From NCBI GenBank assembly GCA_049999725.1, contig JBNGIS010032463.1, forward strand, positions 1 through 21,592: a stretch of DNA of 21,592 nucleotides. The letters run 5' to 3'. The translations under genes were made by a program, and so were the position numbers. The DNA is from Haplomitrium mnioides. Its lineage: Eukaryota; Marchantiophyta; Haplomitriopsida; Calobryales. The notes below the pieces were generated by a model. The model was not told the DNA's origin and ran no database searches. It saw nothing but the letters and a program-made list of their open reading frames with translations. Shown here piece after piece: positions 1 to 9,693 of the stretch (positions are counted from its first letter, which is position 1; each line of letters opens with the position of its first letter).

Positions 1-34
1 GTTTTCTAATGTTTTTGTTTTTATTTTTTTCAAG

Positions 35-1287
35 GGGACAAAACTTTCAAGCGGCAGCTCGCCAAGACACTTACTGCAACTGTGAAGGGGAAAAAGAAGT
101 CTGGGGTCGAGGTAGCCTCCGAAGAACAAGACCAGCCTCCAATATTGGTCTCTTACCCTCCTGCTTTCCTTCTCCACTGCCAGAAGGCTAGGGAGTGGAA
201 AGCACGACAGCAAAGTAGGGCTGCATCTCTCACAACAGAAGGAGTTGTGAGAGAAGAGGAAGAAGATTTGTTATCGTATGTGGACGGTCTCAACGTGGCG
301 TTCTACCAAGTCCATAGGGAGGCTAATACGAGGCAGTTGAAAGGCCTTGTGAAACCTTGGTGTTTCACATTGGCTATTGTTGACATTCCTTACGATTATA
401 ACCTAAAGGAATGCAAAAGATGACATTTTCGACATGGTATCATCTTTTGCGGCAATAACTACTTCAGAGTTTTGGTCGTTTGTTATTGTACATTCTTTGC
501 AACAATTTGGCATCGTGGAGGATGTCCTTTCAAAAGTCTGCTATGCAATTCATCACAACATCTGGTAAGTTTTTCTTTCATTTTTATTTTTTTTTATTTC
601 TTTGTCTTTTATTTCTCTTGCATTTTCGTTACAATATTTGACATGGTTGTTTATCTTTTTGTAGGGAAAAAAGCAATATACATCATTGTGGTGGTCCTTG
701 AACTGCACATGCCCACGAGTACTGGACGGTGGGCTACTGGTTAAAGGAGGGAAAGAAGAGCATGCGGCATTTCAACTTGCAAGCTTCTTCTGCAACCGGA
801 CTTCCTCGACAACCAATGCGGAGTGTTTTTAGTTGTCCTGCAGTTTCTGCCAAGCTTAAACATCCAAGAGATGATGCTCTTGTGAATTCATGTTTATCAG
901 AAACCGCATGCTTTGTATAACTTTTTCATTGACCATCTCTCTACAGAGCAAGATTGGATCCTTGATCTTTGCTCTGGATCTGGCACAGGCCTTGTATGTG
1001 CTCTTAAGCTGATGTGAAATTGCATCGATGTGGAATATGATAGATGTCAGTCTATCTATATTCCTCATAGGGTTTTGGAGATGGCTTCCTTGCCATCCGA
1101 TGTGACTGAGTCACAAATAGTTTTTGCGTACCACAAGGAACCTGTTCCTCCTGGTACTACAGGTGCTTCTGGTGACTCTGTAATGATATCGAAGACTGGA
1201 AAGTCTCGTCAAGATTCTCTAGCGGCTGCAGATGCTCAGCCAGTAGATTTAGATGAGACAGTTCCTCCGGAAGAGGAGAGAGTCTGA
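35..1287 (+). pseudogene. Beta-class DNA amino-methyltransferase-like pseudogene, 5' partial, one intron
   Basis: The reading frame enters from the left after what looks like an intron end (pyrimidine tract plus CAAG at 31-34). Seen in order: a basic/acidic N-terminal part; a motif-IV-like DIPY at 382-393 (family form DPPY/SPPY); a 100-bp GT-AG intron at 565-664; a GYWLKEG...HFN segment near 732-783; QKP at 898-906; and an AdoMet-binding motif I, LDLCSGSGTG, at 961-990. Motif IV before motif I is the beta-class order of N4-cytosine/N6-adenine methylases (PF01555-like). The C-terminal about 70 residues are low in complexity and rich in S, P and E, ending at TGA 1285-1287. It is broken by a frameshift at about 420, TGA at 699-701, a frameshift at about 892-897 and TGA at 1015-1017. 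Between the breaks the frames, including across the splice, stay consistent. The family methylates amino groups of DNA bases with S-adenosylmethionine; the real substrate here is unknown. I am confident of the fold and of the decay, less so of the original role. Confidence 0.72.
565..664 (+). other. Spliceosomal intron in the methyltransferase-like pseudogene
   Basis: The donor is GTAAGT at 565-570 and the acceptor is TTTTTGTAG ending at 664, with a long T-rich tract between. Removing it joins TG to G to make a Trp codon, and the reading frame before the intron continues into the GYWLKEG segment after it. This phase agreement supports a real intron and a nuclear eukaryotic gene history. Confidence 0.65.
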
Positions 1288-1314
1288 GGATGTGTTTGTA
1301 CAATTTGTATCAAT

Positions 1315-1320
1315 AATAAA
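1315..1320 (+). promoter_or_regulatory. Possible polyadenylation signal AATAAA of the pseudogene
   Basis: AATAAA lies 28 bases after the final TGA of the methyltransferase-like frame, preceded by a T/G-rich stretch. It fits a plant near-upstream element, but this hexamer is common by chance in AT-rich DNA. Confidence 0.35.
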
Positions 1321-1493
1321 ATTTATTTTTTCCAAATCTTTTTTGCAAAAGTTTCATCTTGTTGCTCTTTCAATTTACTACAAGTCTTTTCATCAAGATT
1401 CGATTTATTTCTCCTAAGAATAAGTTGACCCTTTTGATAGTCCAAGAATGGTTTGAACTCAATTTCTAATCTCAGAATTATATGGAGTCTTTG

Positions 1494-1862
1494 CACATTG
1501 TTTAGTGTCTTTGCGCATTAAAGCTTTGTAGTTCTTGTTTGGTTTCCCTGCGCGCTTGAGTTGTGCGGTTGTTGTTCAGAGTCACTGCACCCGTTGGTCA
1601 AAGGGTTCTTGTTCAATGTCTATGCTTGCATAGGCTGCAGGGTTCTTCTTTGGATGCTTGGCGTGTTTTGGCTGTAGGATTCTAGTTGAAAGTCCATGCG
1701 TGCATGGCTTCGTTGTTCTTGTTCAGAGTCAAAGCACGCAGAGGATTTAGGATTCTTGTTCAGAGTCTATGCATGCATAGGCTTTACGGTTCTGGTTTGG
1801 AGTTTATGCTTGCATAGACTTTGTTGGCTACGATGCTCAAAGTCAAGTTTAAAGTCCTTACC
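1494..1862 (+). repeat. Degenerate 37-bp-period minisatellite, about ten units
   Basis: Units begin with a GTTCTTGTTCAGAGTC-like core at 1531, 1568, 1605, 1642, 1679, 1715, 1752 and 1789, so the spacing is 37, 37, 37, 37, 36, 37 and 37. Weaker units lie at 1494 and 1826. The second half of each unit resembles TATGCATGCATAGGCTTTACG, with a small palindrome (ATGCAT). Units differ at many bases, so this is an old array. No reading frame runs through it. A single similar piece (TGTCTATGCATGCAT) lies at about 12460-12474, after element A, which hints that the array may belong to A's long terminal repeat. Its function is unknown. Confidence 0.7.
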
Positions 1863-2176
1863 CGAATAGACATTTATGTTTTCCTGTACTTTTTTTTTCT
1901 ATCGAGAGATATATATTTTATTTCCTTTTTGTTGAATTTAATTTATTCACAATAGTGTCAAGTTATTTCAAAATATTCAAACAACCTAAATGTTTGTTTT
2001 TTAGGTTTTATTTCTAAAAAAAATATTTGAAATATAATCTAAATGAAAAATATACATTTTTTGTTCAAAAAAAACAATTTTTTTTTTGAAAAGTAGATTT
2101 TAGTCTTAAATTTGATGTTTTTAAATTCCAAATCTTCGAAAAAAAAAATTTCGATTGCCAAGTAAAACAGGAACTC
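1863..2176. other. AT-rich low-complexity stretch, no gene seen
   Basis: Long A and T runs (for example around 1890-1900, 2066-2090 and 2138-2150) and no usable reading frame. It lies between the 37-bp array and the first sign of element A, and may be LTR or spacer. Confidence 0.5.
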
Positions 2177-2236
2177 AGTAGCGGTTCTTGGTTCAAAGTA
2201 GCGGTTGTTGTACTTCAAATTGATCTCCTCTATGCG
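2177..2236 (+). repeat. About 60-bp dispersed repeat, left copy
   Basis: This starts with AGTAGCGGTTCTTGGTTCA and contains a second AGTAGCGGTT about 20 bases later. A homologous segment with the same internal doubling lies at 12824-12885 in the same orientation. The pair brackets element A, so these may be matching ends of its terminal repeats. That reading is inferred, because no clear TG...CA ends or target-site duplication could be fixed. Confidence 0.5.
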
Positions 2237-2329
2237 GTAATGCGATGCAAAGAACTCTTTATGTTAAAGAGACCTTCACATTCTCAAAAAACTAGTAAGC
2301 ATTACGGCAACCAGAGTTTGTCACCTTAC

Positions 2330-3140
2330 TACCCTTCTTAGAATGTCAACTCAAAAGAATCTTGATGACCATTTCCAAATTCTTTGCTTGATAGAAAGAG
2401 ATGACTTCTTGCACACATGGGCCCTTCTCGAACAACTATAGCCTATTTTCTCCCAGATGCGAGCCTTTTTCTTGCATCTTACTCGATTTATTACCTCTGA
2501 CTTGACAAATGAGAACACCCTCCTTGATCTAACAACCTTTAGCAGATGGCATAGCGAAAAAAAGGACGCCCTCTTTTGTTCAAAAAGGAGTAAACACTCA
2601 ATAAGATCAGACCTTCTATTTTCAAAATAATTTATTGGCGCTTGATGAAGGAATCGACTTCTCTGTACAATTGGGATACTCCTTTACAACCTTTTCTTGT
2701 AATAGAATTTTTTCAAAAATCAAGAAGGGGAAAACTATTTTCCCCCTCTATGCACCAACTTTTAAAGATCAGGAAGGGGAAAACTATTTTCTCCCTTTTG
2801 CACCACAACTCGCTATTCGACCCAACCAAAGGAACTAAACCCTTGTCAACCTTGATCCGAAGAATAATTTTTTGATCTACGTGAACATCTACATCTTATT
2901 GCCCTTGACGATTGACTGATAGAGTGTCTCTTTAAATAGAATCACACCAAGAATGTAGTTGCCCAGACCAGAACACCTACAAGCAACAAACGATAAGCCC
3001 TCAGATCTTTGATGTTGCATGCTTCTTAGAGTTTCAACACAAATTTGCCATCCTCCATTGTTCTCAATTGCTTCGACCTTCTATGCCATGCTCTGAACAA
3101 ATGATAGAATAACACTTTCCTATAGCCAGACGACGCCACT
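2330..3140 (+). pseudogene. Probable decayed gag region of element A
   Basis: No open frame of useful length exists. Around 2360-2590 one frame gives a stretch with W-rich and FYxGL-like spacing loosely resembling the gag core of plant gypsy elements, but it is broken by stops and I cannot align it with certainty. Its position between the putative left end and the protease-RT part supports gag. A short direct duplication (2719-2757 and 2768-2805) lies inside it. Confidence 0.3.
2719..2805 (+). repeat. Local 49-bp-offset direct duplication
   Basis: ATCAAGAAGGGGAAAACTAT at 2719 recurs as ATCAGGAAGGGGAAAACTAT at 2768. Similarity continues through ACTATTTTC...GCACCA for about 39 bases in each copy, with a few differences. 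It is probably a local slippage or tandem duplication inside decayed element A. Confidence 0.65.
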
Positions 3141-3761
3141 TTGTTGCTCATCTATGATTATGCTGCTTCTTGTGCTTCAATAAAGCTCTTCCAGAAGCTT
3201 CTTCAATCGCCTATCTCTAGACCTAACAGGTACTCTTCCCAATATTCATCTTATCCTCAACAATCCTCCTATGATGCTCTACCTCCTCCTCAAATCACCT
3301 ACTACCAACCACAACAGCTGCCCGCTCCCTCTGTTCAAACACCTTCCATTCCTCAGCCTCCTTCTGCTCTTCCTATAGTACGATAGGGTGCAAACCAAAC
3401 CCAAGGATAAGTTCTTCAATTGCCTGATTCCATCAATCAGTCGGGCGCCTATAATCTTAATCAAATTGAAGTAGTTCATGTGAATGTAACTCTATGCTTG
3501 GGACATCAACTCCAACATCTAATTCCAGCTCCTTCGGTTGCTCCTTCTTGTGTGCTTCCCACTCCTCCTTTTGTAGCTTCTGCTGCGCGCGCTTCTCTTT
3601 TGATCATCTGGAAAGACAATCCTTCCTCCCTTTCATTTGATGCATGCTTCTTTCCCTCTGTCACAATGCCTCTACCACTGATTCTATCCATGCCAACTCC
3701 TTCGGTCCCTCCAATTTCTATTCCGATTTTGGCACTTGCCCACGAGTTGCCCCGTGTTTGA
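3141..3761 (+). pseudogene. Element A gag-to-protease linker, proline/glutamine-rich
   Basis: One frame at 3141-3386 reads as a Ser/Tyr/Pro/Gln-rich stretch (YSSQYSSYPQQSSYD, then PQ- and PPS-rich). It is followed after a stop by a frame from 3420 containing EVVHVNVTL. Such low-complexity linkers are common between the capsid/nucleocapsid and protease of plant gypsy polyproteins. A stop at 3384-3386 and a shift near 3420 break it. Assignment rests on composition and position only. Confidence 0.4.
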
Positions 3762-4095
3762 AAATCCAGCCCCCATAAATTGTGTAACTCTCCCCTTGCA
3801 AGCATCGCTGATTATGAGTTCTTTAAGGATATGGCATCCAAACAAGCCAATATTGCTTTTGGCCGGATTTTTAAAATGAATGTCCTCACTTGCCACAACT
3901 TGGGGAAATCTCTTGTAATTCCATGTCATAAATCCAAACTTGTGAATCTCCTTCATGGTCGGAAGCTCAAGTCTCGATTGTGCAATGACAAGTCCTCTTG
4001 TGACCTTTTTCCTCCTTGCCTTAGCAATGTTGAACATCTTGCTGACAAGACACTAGAGTCTCTCGAGTCTCCTCCCTCCAAACATCCTATTTCAG

Positions 4096-4430
4096 ATGGT
4101 CTCTCTATTTGATCCCGATACTCCTGCAACTTCCATATTTATTGACAACATCCTGATTCTCGAAGCACATTTAGATACCAGCTCAGCTATCAACATCATG
4201 ATTGCATCTACTATGGAATCTATCAACCACCCTTCATTGGCTTGGCATAAATCCTCCCTCCTCCTTTGTCTTGCCAATGGTCTCGAAATCACACCTCTGG
4301 GCATTCTTCAAAACAACCTTACTCTCTTTGCCGATCAGAAATATTTGGTTTACTAAATTGTGATAAGTACTCTCCAACAAAACCAATATCCTCTTCTTCT
4401 TGGTTGGCCCTGGCTCAAGCAAAGTCATAC
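4096..4430 (+). pseudogene. Element A retroviral-type aspartic protease remnant
   Basis: The frame from 4096 contains HLDTSSAINIM. The active-site triad of this family is DT/SG, and here it reads D-T-S at 4174-4182, so the catalytic glycine is replaced. Further on are LANGLEITPLGIL (family form LADGS..PLGIL) and, after a stop at 4354 and a frame change, LLLGWPWL near 4395-4420, matching the conserved LLGRPWL block that follows the flap region. The enzyme would cleave the gag-pol polyprotein. Stops and the altered triad make it inactive. Confidence 0.6.
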
Positions 4431-4785
4431 ATAGATGGACTTTGTAGTAGAAACAATGGCAATCATTCCGCCTAACAAGAGGGTAGTGTTATCTTTATAC
4501 TCCAATGCTCCTCTTCCGATGAGCCACAAGCTTCATGAAAATTTTCACGATGTATTGTTTTTCGACCCAAATTCTCAATTTTTGATCCAAGACTCTGATT
4601 TTTCATATGAGAACAATTTTTTTGGTTCCCTCTTTACTTCCTATAATTTTGTGGAGGCTAAGTTTGTGAATATGTTTGTTGTCCCCGAATAATATAAGAG
4701 TTTAAAAATTTATAACAAGCTGGATCTTCCCTCTTAATCTTGTTTTCTAGAGCTAATCACATGTTACATTGATGTATTTGTATAG

Positions 4786-5490
4786 GAATACGAAGAGATG
4801 ACTTGTGTTTCCTCTTCCATATACCAGTATCACATTAAGCTTAAGCTCGATGCCAAACCCATAAGACGTCGCCCATATCGACTCAACTTGAAGTACACGA
4901 AATTAGTCCAAGCTAATCTTACAAAGATGTTAAATGCTAGTGTCATATTGCATGCAAGCTTAGCCGATTAGGCTTCTCCTATTGTCGTTGTTCTTGAACC
5001 AAATGGTTTGGTTCGTGTTTATGGCACCAATGCTACACCTTTCTTAATGGATTCTAAGGGTATAATCAAATTACCATCCATCCTGATTCTCATCCACTCA
5101 CTACTGTTGCCACTCCTTGCGGATGTTACTTGTATAACAAGTTAGTCTTTGGCTTATGTAATGTCCTAAGCGTCTTCCAATGTATAATGATCATGGCCTT
5201 TGAATCACTTTTGCATTACCTCAATAAGTGCCTCAAAAATTATCTGGATGACTTTACAATTTTTGGCACCAAAGCGGATCATTTGAAACACTTAGAGGAT
5301 GTGTTCCTCTATTGTCATCAACTCAAGATCTCTCTCAATCCCAAGAAATGCAAGTTCTTTGCCCCTGCTAGCGTTTGCCTTGGTCATACCGTTTTGGAAG
5401 CCAGATTGCACCCCAATCCTACGAAAGTGAGTATTATTTTTGCCTTTCCTGCCTCGCAGACAGTGAAACAACTTCAACACTTCTTGGGTA
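4786..5490 (+). pseudogene. Element A reverse transcriptase remnant
   Basis: The N-terminal RT part (KPIRRRPYRLN near 4855-4890) is followed by a stop at about 4970, then ASPIVVVLEPNGLVRV. From 5130 a long frame gives the palm: FGLCNV...FQ, then YLDDF with the catalytic Asp pair at 5247-5252, the NPKKCKFF block, LGHTV, and FLGKPMYYRRY. The fingers/palm part with the first catalytic Asp is badly degraded around 5000-5130. RT copies the element's RNA into cDNA in cytoplasmic particles. The broken frames mean no function is expected. Confidence 0.75.
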
Positions 5491-5668
5491 AGCCAATGTA
5501 TTATAGGCGGTACTGTAAGAATTATCCTCGCGTTGTGTCCTCTCTCTCCACTCTTTTACTAAACATGAAGTTCCTTTCATCTAATCGGATGAATGTCAAC
5601 AAGCTTTTCAAACTCTTAAGGGTATTCTTGCCTCTCTTCCTTTTCTATCCCCCATTGACTAGACGATT

Positions 5669-5960
5669 CCTTTTCTTGTCATGGTTGATACCTCCTCCAC
5701 AACAACTGGAGGTGTGCTTGCTCAAATGCACAATAACAAAGAGTGTTCAATCTATTATGCAAGTAAACATCTCAGCCTAGCCGAAAGAAATTACTCTCTA
5801 ATGGAGAGAGAAGTGCTAGACATGATTCATGGTGTCCATAAATTCTAACACTACCTCCTTGGTTATAGGTTTGTGTTTATTGTTGATCATGACTCATTGA
5901 AGTATATTGTTAACATTTCTGATCTCACACGTTGTCTAGCCGGTTGGGTTTTCCTACTCT
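5669..5960 (+). pseudogene. Element A RNase H remnant
   Basis: In a frame different from the RT frame, the segment from 5669 reads PFLVMVDTSSTTTGGVLAQM, matching the start of gypsy RNase H (DASxxAIGAVL). It is followed by YYASKHLSLAERNYS and EREVLDMIHGVHKF, then HYLLGYRF and DHDSLKYIV. Stops break it after the HKF (TAA at about 5848) and again near 5960. The domain normally removes the RNA strand during reverse transcription. Confidence 0.65.
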
Positions 5961-6100
5961 AAGAATTCACATTTACACTCCAAAGTTTTGCTATCGGATC
6001 TAACCACCGATCAAACTTGTTTATTTGTACAATTCACTTCCCTATATACCATCGTTTTAGGTCTGTTATATCAAATCAGTGAAGATGAAGTCTTGTGTAG

Positions 6101-6869
6101 ATGTTTGATCCCCTCCAAGACCTAACAAGTTTTGCAAAGTTGCCACACATCTACTTGTGGTGGACATTTCGTTGGGAAGACTACAACTTTGAAAGTTTTA
6201 TGTTCTGGCAATTGTGGCCAACTCTCTTCGCCGATGCCTATAAGCTCACAAGAACATGCGATGCATGTCCAAGAATGGATCACTCTATGAAGGCATTTTA
6301 AATGCTCCTCGTCCCGATCCTTCCTATATCGGCTTTTGAAAAATGGGGTCTTGATTTTATCGGCCTGATAACTCCTCCTTCTCATAGTCACCAAAATCAG
6401 TATATCCTTGTTGCTACAGATTACATCACTAAGTGGGCTAAAGTAGTAGCACTTCTTGTAGACAATGTTGTTTTAGTTTCTTCTTTCCTCTACTCCCACA
6501 TTCTCACTTGCTTTGGATGTCCATTAGAGATTGTTAGTGATCGAGGTGTGCACTTTCTCAATGAGGTGATTTCAGCTTTCACAATACAATATTCTATTTG
6601 CCATCGTACATCGTCTCTCTACCATCCTCAGGCAAATGGCCAAGCTGAGTCTACAAACAAGATCATAAAAACCATCCTTACTAAAATGGTGTTGGTACAT
6701 CGCTCAAATTGGGATGAACACTTGAATGTTGCTTTATGAGCCTATCTATCCATGACCAAATCTACCACAAGATGCACTCCTTTCATTTAGTCTATGGTCA
6801 AGAAGCCTTGATTCCGACAGAAGTCCAAGTACCTTCTCTGCGTATTGCCATTGCCTACCGTATGAGTCT
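6101..6869 (+). pseudogene. Element A integrase remnant, interrupted by element B
   Basis: The zinc-binding part ends with LWPTLFADAYKL and CDACPRM (6210-6280). After a TAA at 6299-6301 the catalytic core runs from 6302: Asp in WGLDFIG (6353-6355), Asp in VSDRG (6539-6541) and Glu in GQAESTN (6647-6649), which gives the expected D-x35-E spacing. The Trp codon expected after LNVAL is now TGA (6737-6739), and a +1 shift at about 6780 leads into LVYGQEALIPTEV and PSLRIAIA. All three catalytic acidic residues survive, but the frame does not. Element B interrupts it after 6869, and the remainder resumes at 12054. Confidence 0.8.
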
Positions 6870-6874
6870 GGTTG
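6870..6874. repeat. Target-site duplication GGTTG, left copy (element B)
   Basis: GGTTG directly precedes the TGTAATA start of the 5' LTR and is repeated exactly at 12049-12053 after the 3' LTR. Five bases is the usual Ty3/gypsy duplication length. Confidence 0.85.
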
Positions 6875-7269
6875 TGTAATAGTACAAGCATAAGGTTGTG
6901 CTATTTATAAGAAAATATAGAGGATTGAAAGAAGTGGTAGTGAGTCACTTTTAGGTTAAGATTGGATTACTTACTTTCAAAGTCACTTTTGGTAGTGAGT
7001 CAACTTTAGGGCTGAAATGAGAAGTGACTTGTAGGTGAAGAAAGAGGGATGACACTCTCTTCTCTTGTATAAATAGAAGGGCTTCTTAGCCCGACTCCTC
7101 ATTCTAGAGTTCCTCTCAAATCATTTGGGTTCTTTGGTTGCTTGGCTTTGTCTTATATTCTTGGCTTTAGTTTGCTTATTGGTTTTGAGTTGTGTAACTC
7201 TTTTAGAGTTGTCTTGAATTATTACTTACTTGGAATTTGGTCTTTGAGTTCTCATTGAGTTCTTTTACA
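6875..7269 (+). repeat. 5' LTR of element B (395 bp)
   Basis: It begins TGTAATAGTACAAG and ends TTTTACA, with TG...CA ends. It carries a TATA box (TATAAATA at 7068-7075), so transcription should start about 30 bases later, near 7100. Compared with the 3' LTR it lacks 44 bases that would fall near 6990, within a GTCACTTTTGGTA repeat. Several GAGTCACTTTTAGG/AAGTCACTTTTGG-type repeats lie in the first half. Confidence 0.92.
7068..7075 (+). promoter_or_regulatory. LTR promoter TATA box (element B, 5' LTR)
   Basis: TATAAATA followed by GAAGGGCTTCTTAGCC. The same block occurs at 11847-11854 in the 3' LTR and, in reverse orientation, at 20323-20330 in element C. Its position in the LTR fits an RNA polymerase II promoter. 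Confidence 0.6.
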
Positions 7270-7270
7270 T

Positions 7271-7283
7271 TGGTATCAGAGCC
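7271..7283 (+). other. Primer-binding site for initiator tRNA-Met
   Basis: TGGTATCAGAGCC begins two bases after the 5' LTR end. It is the plant retrotransposon site complementary to the 3' end of tRNA-iMet, used to prime minus-strand DNA synthesis. Confidence 0.9.
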
Positions 7284-7300
7284 ACGTTCTTTTCGGTGAA

Positions 7301-8244
7301 ATGGAGAATCAAGAAGGGAGGATGCAAGTGATGCAACAACAAATTGAACATCTTTCTCGCTTGCTAGTAGTTCAACTGCAAATGGAGAATAGGGCACCTT
7401 TTCAAGAAGAAGAAAGTCATGTGTGGTTTCCCAAACCAAAGGCTTATGATGGCAAGACGGTTCCTGGTGCATCTGAGAATTTCTTGTTCGATTATGAGCA
7501 ATATTTTGAGGCTACCAATATAAGAGAGGATGGTAGAAGGATTCTATTCACTGCAAGTCAGTTGGAAGGAGTGGCAAAGACTTGGTGGAGATATCAAATT
7601 GAGCAAGCTCAATGTGGATTTGTCACTCCAATTGCTTCTTGGCAAGAGTTTAAAGAAGCGGTAAATCTAAGATTTAGGGTTTTGAATGCTCCAAAGGTGG
7701 CAAGAGATCGTTTGGCGGAATTGAAGCAACTTGGTACGGTAAGGAGCTATGTCATGCAATTTCAAAATATCATTATGCAAATTCCTAATATGGGCGAGGG
7801 AGAAGCTTTGGATCATTTTGTTTGAGGATTGAAGTCTCGCACTAGAATGGAAGTGACAATGAGAGAGCCTTCTCAACTAGAAGAAGCAATGAGTATGGAA
7901 GAAAGATATGACTCGCTATTAGCGACTAACGAGGCTAAGCCACATCCACGTCCACAACAAGCTTTACCAAATGTTCGTATGCCAGCAAATGAGGTTGTAC
8001 CTATGGAGATTGATGTGGCATAGAGAGTGGCACTCACTGATGGAGAACGTGAGCGTCTACGCCAAAGTGGAGGATGTTTTTATTGTCGATAGCTTGGTCA
8101 TATGATTGCAAATTGCCCACGTCGCCAAGGTCGACCACGTGCTCTTGTTCAAGAGGCAACTGCTGAAGAAGAAAATTAGGGAAACAACCGACCTCAGTAA
8201 AGATAGTCGAGCGGTTTACTAAGAGCTTAATTAGTTCCAATGGA
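7301..8244 (+). pseudogene. Element B gag (capsid and zinc knuckle), disrupted by stops
   Basis: An ATG at 7301, 18 bases after the primer site, opens a frame with an N-terminal coiled-coil-like segment (QQQIEHLSRLLVVQLQ). The gypsy capsid core follows: FPKPKAYDG, then LEGVAKTWWRYQ, WQEFKEAVNLRF and LKQLGTVRSYVMQFQNI. Stops in the same frame include TGA 7823-7825, TAG 8021-8023 and TAG 8090-8092. The last lies inside a CCHC knuckle (C-x2-C-x4-H-x4-C, 8075-8116) whose metal-binding residues are intact. Beyond 8177 the frame gathers further stops. Gag normally builds the virus-like particle and binds RNA. Several stops sit where Arg or Gln is expected, so C-to-T change is the likely cause. Confidence 0.8.
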
Positions 8245-8892
8245 ATGAAAAGCTCGACAAGAATTAGAAGTACCTTGTTTCATCTAGATGGTATGGTTGA
8301 TGAGCATTCTTGTAGAATGTTGGTAGATTGTGGAAGTTCTGAAAATTTCATGTCACTACGTTTTGCAAAGAAAATCAAAGCTACGACTTCGTTGATCATC
8401 GGAAGTTTTGTGACTATGGCCGATGGCCAAAAACATGAGGTATTCCATTCTCACAAGCCATTTCTTCTAAAGATTGGCAAAGATTATGAGGAATCTATGG
8501 ATTTTGTTATTGTACCTGTACAGTATGACATTATTTTAGGCTTGCTTTGGCTTGAAGATCGGTTTGCTCAAGTTGATTGGGCAAAACGGCAAATTCAAGT
8601 TACTTTACAAGGAAAGCAATTTCTTTTGGGGCGTCAAACACCATTGGTGAAGAAACCCAAATCAGTTCAGCATAATGATTTGATGGAGAAAGAGTTGTCC
8701 GTCTTTGTTGTATGGATCAAGCCTATTGTGGATTTGAATGAGGGAGGGAAATCTATACCAACCTCAATGATTGATGATATCTTGAAGGAGTTTTCAGATG
8801 TATTTCTAGATGATTTGCCAAAGGGGTTACCAGATGATCTTGGAATGCCCTTTCCGATAGAGTTGATGTCAGGAAGTATTTCGTATAATTGA
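8245..8892 (+). pseudogene. Element B protease and start of pol
   Basis: A frame open from 8245 to 8889 encodes the aspartic protease: GMVDEHSCRMLVDCGSSENF with D-C-G at 8326-8334. Family members usually have DSG or DTG, so the second residue is unusual. Next come IVPVQYDIILGLLWLE (flap/LGxxWL block) and the linker to RT with FSDVFLDDLPKGLP. The frame differs from gag, so a frameshift lies at about 8270. A stop, TGA 8890-8892, closes it where Arg would be expected before [13 protein letters not shown]. Confidence 0.8.
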
Positions 8893-9693
8893 CCTATATA
8901 CAGGTTATCGCCACAAGAGTTGGAAGAGCTTTGCAAGACTTTGACAGATCTTCTTGAGAAGGATTTCATTCAGCATAGTACTTTGCCTTGGGGAGCACCG
9001 GTATTCTTTGTACCAAAGAAAGATGGTGGATTTTGTCTTTGTACTGATTATCGTGGTTTGAGCAAGCAAACCGTCAAGAATGCTTATCCTTTACCGCGTA
9101 TTGATGATTTGTTGGATCAACTGAGTGGTGCGCAGTTCTTTCTGAAGCTTGATCTTCGAAGTGGTTATTAGCAAATTCCTATCAAGCCAAGTGATGTGTC
9201 GAAGACAACTTTTCATACAAGGTATGGACATTTTGAGTGGAAGGTCCTTACATTTGGTCTCACTAATGCTCCGGCTATATTCATGGATCAAATGCATCGA
9301 ATTTTTGATGGGTTATTGGATAAGTTAATTTTGGTATTCTTGGATGACATTCTTATTTTTAGCAAAACTGAAGATGAGCATCGCAATTATTTGAAAGAAT
9401 TTTTGCAAAGATTGCACAATTGGAAGTTTTATTGTAAGCAATCCAAGTGCAAAATTTAGAAACAAGAGGTTACTTACTTGGGGCACAAGGTGTCAGCGGA
9501 TGGTATAAAGATGGAAGAAGAGAAAATCAAGGCTATTACTGAGTGGCCAACACCAAAGGAGGCAAAGGACATTAGAGCCTTCAATGGATTGGCAAGCTTC
9601 TATCAACGATTCATCCATTGTTATGCACATATTGCTACACCACTTACTGATCTGCTAGGCAAGGAGGTCAAGTTTCAATGGACCACCAAAGAG
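8893..9693 (+). pseudogene. Element B reverse transcriptase
   Basis: This is the same frame as the protease part, interrupted by TAG 9169-9171 and TAG 9457-9459. Conserved blocks in order: [65 protein letters not shown] (first catalytic Asp), VLTFGLTNAP, VFLDDILIF (Asp pair at 9343-9348), TYLGHKVSADGI and FNGLASFYQRFI. Catalytic aspartates are intact; only the stops prevent translation. Sequence type agrees with chromoviruses. Confidence 0.9.

Larger units (their letters stand above)
2300..6869 (+). mobile_element. Old Ty3/gypsy retrotransposon A, left part (gag to integrase)
   Basis: Remnants of a gypsy-order polyprotein (protease, RT, RNase H, integrase) run left to right with many frameshifts and stops. 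No chromodomain is seen after the integrase. Motifs such as WGLDFIG and the ILVATDYITKWA segment resemble plant non-chromodomain gypsy elements of the Tat/Athila type; this lineage call is from memory of the family and is tentative. The element is cut at 6869/6870 by insertion of element B and resumes after 12053. The left end is not defined: 2237-3140 is probably decayed leader and gag. A is clearly older than B, because B sits inside it and A is more degraded. Confidence 0.75.

Noticed and set aside
35-1287. Bacterial contamination or an intact methylase gene
   Set aside because: An in-phase GT-AG intron and continuity with plant-type sequence speak against contamination; two frameshifts and two in-frame stops exclude an intact gene.
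1494-1862. CRISPR-like array because of regular 37-bp spacing
   Set aside because: Repeats are contiguous and degenerate with no unique spacers between identical repeats, and the DNA is eukaryotic.
3506-4037. Minus-strand frames across element A's linker as a gene
   Set aside because: They overlap the plus-strand polyprotein remnant and show no domain.
7271-7283. Part of a tRNA-Met gene
   Set aside because: Only the 3'-end complement is present, directly after an LTR, which is a primer-binding site and not a tRNA gene.
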